The notes under the pieces are model-generated. The model did not search any database. It was not told the DNA's origin and saw only the letters and a program-made list of their open reading frames with translations. Source: Odontocerum albicorne (taxonomy: Eukaryota; Arthropoda; Insecta; Trichoptera; Odontoceridae). From it: a DNA stretch of 64,000 bases. Shown here in pieces: positions 60,346-64,000 of this stretch. Both the position numbers and the translations under genes were made by a program. The stretch's first letter is position 1, and each line of letters starts with the position of its first letter. The stretch spans positions 992,001 to 1,056,000 of the forward strand of contig OX463838.1 of NCBI GenBank assembly GCA_949825065.1, given 5' to 3'.

Positions 60346-61204
60346 TTATTTGGCACAGTATTGCTGTGGTCAAAGTTCGCAGAGACTTGTTTGTATCACA
60401 AAATGGATTTTTTTGAGCTTACCTTTCAAGCCTTGTTATCTTTAGTTACGTATTTAAATGCAATAAAATACCAAATAACATCTGATTTTAAAATTTGCGA
60501 GTTTAAGTAAATACTTTCTAAAGTAAAACTGACCTTTACGTTTGCACGATGGAAATATATATATGTATATATAAAAATGTTTTTTCTTAATTCTAAATTT
60601 TGATGTGCATATCACATGAGGAAAAATAAATATTAAAACTTTAGTTTAAAAAAAATCATCACTTTTAGTAAATGGGATACAAGTCGATTCACTTGTAAAA
60701 ACAGGTTTTTGGCTACATTGCAAACTAATATTGCAAAACCAAAATGACAAAAAAGCATGCATCGGCACAAGATCGGCACAAGATCGGCCCAAGCTGACGG
60801 CAGAAACCAGACGCATTAGCACACCAGAGACTTGATATCTGATACTATTCTGCTAACAGCAGTCGGTAACATGAGCATATGCAAACTGTTTGGTCTCGGG
60901 TCTTCGGTAAGTTCGAGTACAAACAGTCGAAAAACTAGATCTTAGAACTAGAACTGTATTGCTACACATACATATCATAAAGCTATATCCCTTTTGGTGC
61001 AAGCAGAGAAGACAGAGCGCCACACCATTCTATCCACGTACACAATCTTTGTCCGGTCCACATTTTTTTTCTTCTTTCATTCCTGCCACGGTCTGCATCT
61101 TTCTCACTCTTCATTAAATATCCAACGTATATTTTATTTGAATTATAAGTCTTTCGCAATTTATTCTCTTAATGTGGCCAAATCATCTCTTATTTTTTCT
61201 TATT
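60346..61204. other. long non-coding stretch
   Basis: AT-rich; AGATCGGCACAAGATCGGCC near 60770 is a tiny tandem. No exon or element recognised. Confidence 0.4.
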
Positions 61205-61410
61205 ATATTGAGACATCCTCCGTGGCCTAGTTGGTAAGACGACTGTCTCTCGACCCGGAGATTGCGAGTTCGAATCCCGATGAAATCCAGATTTAAGAAA
61301 AAAACTTAAGGTCTCCTTAATATCTTTCTAATTGGCTGGAAGAGATTGTCACATGGATATACGCCCGTTGGGTAGTACCGTATACAACGAAAGTGTAATA
61401 CAACACAATT
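61205..61410 (+). mobile_element. tRNA-derived SINE, copy S2
   Basis: A-box TGGCCTAGTTGGTAAGACGA, B-box GAGTTCGAATCCCGATGAAA, body ATCCAGATTTAAG, tail TCTAATTGGCTGGAAGAGAT TG...ATACGCCCGTTGGGTAGTAC. It has the same layout as S1. The tail again follows the LINE-J 3' end. Confidence 0.8.
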
Positions 61411-61424
61411 ACATTGCCTTATCT

Positions 61425-61465
61425 GATGTATGTATGCATGCATGCATACATACATAATGCATACA
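61425..61465. repeat. ATGC/ATAC microsatellite
   Basis: GTATGCATGCATGCATACAT followed by further CATA units, immediately at the border of mariner M5, whose TA target lies in it. Confidence 0.85.
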
Positions 61466-62419
61466 TACGAGGCATATCCAGAAAGTAAGTGTACTGAATT
61501 TTTGTAGATTACAATTTTTTTTATTTAAACAAAAAAATTACGTGGTTACCGTAGTACATATGTGAGCTATTTTTCGACATAGTCGTCATTCCTCTCAATG
61601 CAGGTGGTGAAGCGGGGTATCAACTTTTTGATGCCTTCCTCGAAGTAGTTTCCCGCCAACTCCTTCGTCCACTTCTCCACCTCCTCCTTTACCTCCTCGT
61701 CGGTTGAAAACCTTTTTCCACCCATGTGCCGCTTCAGGGAGGTAAAGAGATAGTCTGAAGGTGCTAGGTCAGGGGAATGCGCGGGATGGTTCAGGACATC
61801 CCATTTAAACGAGGCGAGCAGTTCCTTCGTGGCGTTGGCCGTGTGTGGTCTGGCATTTTCGTGCAGCAGGCAGACTCCCTTTGTCAGCATGCCTCTCCTC
61901 TTGTTCTGAATCACCCTCCGCAATTTTTTTAGGGTCTCACAGTATCTTGCAGAGTTGATGGTCTCCCCTTGAGGCATATATTCAATTAAAATTATGCCTT
62001 GACAGTCCCAAAACACGGATGCCATGATTTTCTTGGCTGAAATTGTGGTTTTGAACTTTATGGCGGAGGGTGAAGAGGTGTGACGCCACTGTTGAGACTG
62101 CCTTTTGGTTTCAGGCGTGTAGTGTGCAACCCAAGTTTCATCTCCAGTAACGATGGAGCGGAGAAATTCATCTCCATGGAGTTTGCAGCGCCTCAAAAAC
62201 TCTTGCCTTTTTACAAAATTTCGCACTTGGCGGGAGATTGGGTTGACATTTTTCACGAGACGTGTTGTCGCGTCGACACTTCTCAACGTACTGACCTCGA
62301 ACCGGTCTCGTTGCGGAGGGGAAGGGTCAGGCTACACGAAAGTGTAGCCAACATGTCGAAAATAAAATCCATCCGGTCGTGAGAGCCTCAGTACACTTAC
62401 TTTCTGGATACGCCTCGTA
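61466..62419 (-). mobile_element. mariner M5
   Basis: TACGAGGCATATCCAGAAAG at 61466 and TTTCTGGATACGCCTCGTAC at the other end; 954 bp. It has the same N-terminal deletion as M3, with the same short junction, which suggests that M3, M4 and M5 descend from one deleted copy mobilised in trans. Confidence 0.95.
61567..62286 (-). pseudogene. mariner transposase catalytic domain, second Asp changed
   Basis: 239 open codons: VRNFVKRQEFLRRCKLHGDE, FLRSIVTGDETWVAHYTPET (first Asp kept), CLLHENARPHTANATK (the usual HDN is HEN, so the second Asp is Glu), HSPDLAPSDYLF (third Asp kept, one residue shorter than in M3), C-terminus RFTTCIERNDDYVEK-stop. The DNA-binding domain is missing. Long frame but not expected to be active. 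Confidence 0.9.
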
Positions 62420-63213
62420 CATACACACACACACATTTGAAAAATCTAGATTCGAAGATTTGAAAAATCCTTACACCTCAGCTTCAGACACAGATACAAT
62501 AATTAATAACAAACACAATATACAATATTCCCGCACCAAAGGACAACGTGTTGACGCAAATCTGGCTGGGATATGGAATGAGGTACGAATATGTAGTTAC
62601 CGGTTCGTGATGGACGCATTCATGTTACAGGCGCACTCTTAATTCTCGAGTTATATGCTCTAAAAATTCCACTAAGACGCATTCTCCAACAACAATCACT
62701 GACTACCTTCGAGAAAGAGCCACGTCAATTATCTCAAATTTGAGCGAGACAATAAACACTGTACCTACACAAGTTTTGTTTAGTCTGTCACGACTGATTT
62801 TTTAAAATAACAAAGCAATGGCGGATCTCGTCCAATCAATGTTTCATTTTCCATATCGCAGCGCCGATTTCTGGACTATGGACCATAACATAAAACACTG
62901 TTAAAAACTACAGTGAAATCTCGATCGTTCTTCGAATTATCGTTTTCCCGCATGTATCGTTTAGTTACCCCAGTTCTGAAATTAATTCCATATAAAACAA
63001 GCAAAAATAGATCGCATTGATCATCGTTCTTCTATGCATCGTTTTGCTCCAATATTATTTTGGAATATCGAAGATTTTTTGTGCTGTTTTACTCGATAGA
63101 GCGTTATTCAAAAATGTTAAACCATATTTCGTAATAAAATATAAATGCCGAGTTTATATAAACAATGACTGTAATATTCGAAATGCGCGTGTTTCACTTC
63201 AATACTAGTCATT
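62420..63213. other. non-coding stretch
   Basis: Begins with a short (CA)n run. The frames at 62379-62642 and 63017-63208 are not recognised. Confidence 0.4.
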
Positions 63214-63926
63214 ATAGATCATTCAGCCAGAAGACTCATTTTGCAATAGTGTGAGTAACACTATCTGTATTACACAACTTGTGTAGTTGTATTGGTTTTA
63301 GAATGCCACACGATTGGTTCGCGCAGAGCGCACGTTTTTATTGTTGTTAAAATACTCGGTAATTAGAAAAACACTACCATGTCAAAATTAGGAGTGCGAT
63401 TCTTGTTTAACGTAATGTATAATTCAAAATATTTCGAAAGTTTAGAATGCACTTTGTTATAACTTAAAGTATCCTAGAATTTATTATTTTAAAACTTTAT
63501 TATTTGGCATTGTAATTATGATACATTAATATGTTAAATAATCTTACATTCATTTTATTTTTATGCGCTATAATCTAATTAAAGCTGACGAACATTTTTA
63601 CTTTATAATACTTGTACTTACTTATATTTATTTTTAATCTTGAAAAATTTCATTATTGTTATTTAATGTTTCCTAGAATTGCCATGCCTAAACGATTAAT
63701 ATGTTAAATAAACTTACTTTCATTTTATTTTTTATGATTATTACAATTTAAGCTGACAGCATTTTTAATTTACAATACGCGTGTGTTCATTTCAACGTTT
63801 GAATATAAAATATTATTTAAATATTTTTTTGCTTTTTTTACTTCATTAAAAAAGGTAAAGTGACAAGTTTTTGCAAACGCGCTGTTACTCACACTATTGC
63901 AAAACGAGTCTTCTGGCTGAATGATC
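63214..63926. mobile_element. element with about 40-bp inverted ends (GATCATTCAGCC)
   Basis: The left end GATCATTCAGCCAGAAGACT CATTTTGCAATAGTGTGAGTAAC is mirrored on the right by GTTACTCACACTATTGCAAA ACGAGTCTTCTGGCTGAATGATC; about 42 of 43 bases match. The inside contains two tandem related pieces (63515-63620 and 63695-63780, TTAATATGTTAAATAA...AATTTAAGCTGAC). A half copy is at 22757-23008. No coding; superfamily unknown because no clear target duplication is visible. Confidence 0.8.
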
Positions 63927-64000
63927 TTTACAAGATGGTCACCGCTGCCGCATACACCACCCCCACCCACCCTTGAAAAAATAGTGGGAGGATGAAGGGT
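63927..64000. other. window end, nothing recognised
   Basis: Short unique sequence; CACCACCCCCACCCACCC run. Confidence 0.3.

Noticed and set aside
19820..61280. tRNA genes at 19833, 40286 and 61210
   Set aside because: A- and B-boxes are present but acceptor and T stems do not pair and SINE bodies and tails follow; they are SINE heads.
1..64000. Antiviral, toxin or symbiont-derived gene systems
   Set aside because: No such coding region was recognised on either strand; all recognisable protein similarity is to mobile elements or the carrier exon.

Overview
The window looks like a gene-poor, AT-rich, transposon-saturated stretch of an arthropod (most likely insect) nuclear genome. The evidence is several mariner families with DD34D transposases, hAT, Tigger and piggyBac-type elements, Penelope-like GIY-YIG fragments, several non-LTR families of the endonuclease/reverse-transcriptase type common in insects, tRNA-derived SINEs, and a minisatellite carrying CCTAA (insect telomere-type) runs. 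Lepidoptera is plausible, but the order cannot be fixed from this sequence. There is one 200-base assembly gap (4758-4957).

Only one stretch looks like a host gene: a GC-rich 227-bp internal exon on the minus strand (36672-36898). It has good splice sites and encodes the first repeat of a mitochondrial carrier most like SLC25A16. No other exon of it is visible, so it is probably surrounded by large, transposon-filled introns.

Layout. 1-4757: piggyBac-type and hAT MITEs, non-LTR tails, a Penelope-derived element. 4958-6390: non-LTR tail and two satellites. 7735-11570: AT-rich DNA, two inverted LTR-like units, a 90-bp satellite split by one of them, and a 58-bp satellite. 11740-20881: piggyBac-type MITEs, a frameshifted mariner, non-LTR tails, a 61-bp satellite, a SINE. 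21560-24440: Penelope GIY-YIG ORF, mariner half, Tigger tail. 25038-31022: two mariner copies and a Penelope-derived insertion. 31602-34558: two hAT elements in the two tips of one palindromic MITE. 35671-38640: palindrome, non-LTR tail, 35-bp array, carrier exon, 47-bp array. 39253-46640: non-LTR tails, SINEs, hAT, a tandem array grown from a SINE head, mariner and Harbinger-like elements. 47329-51233: minisatellite, nested Penelope-derived, non-LTR and mariner elements. 51448-55227: a hAT element stuffed with a nearly intact mariner, mariner half-copies and a non-LTR fragment. 55831-63926: more hAT, Penelope-derived, SINE, non-LTR and mariner copies.

Nothing here forms an operon-like or cooperating gene system. 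What ties the window together is parasite interaction. SINE tails match the 3' end of a LINE present in five copies. Penelope-derived elements sit in other repeats whose uninterrupted relatives, also in the window, give the empty site. Satellites have grown on SINE and LINE ends. Most insertions can be placed precisely from target-site duplications. All family assignments come from reading the sequence; no database search was run.
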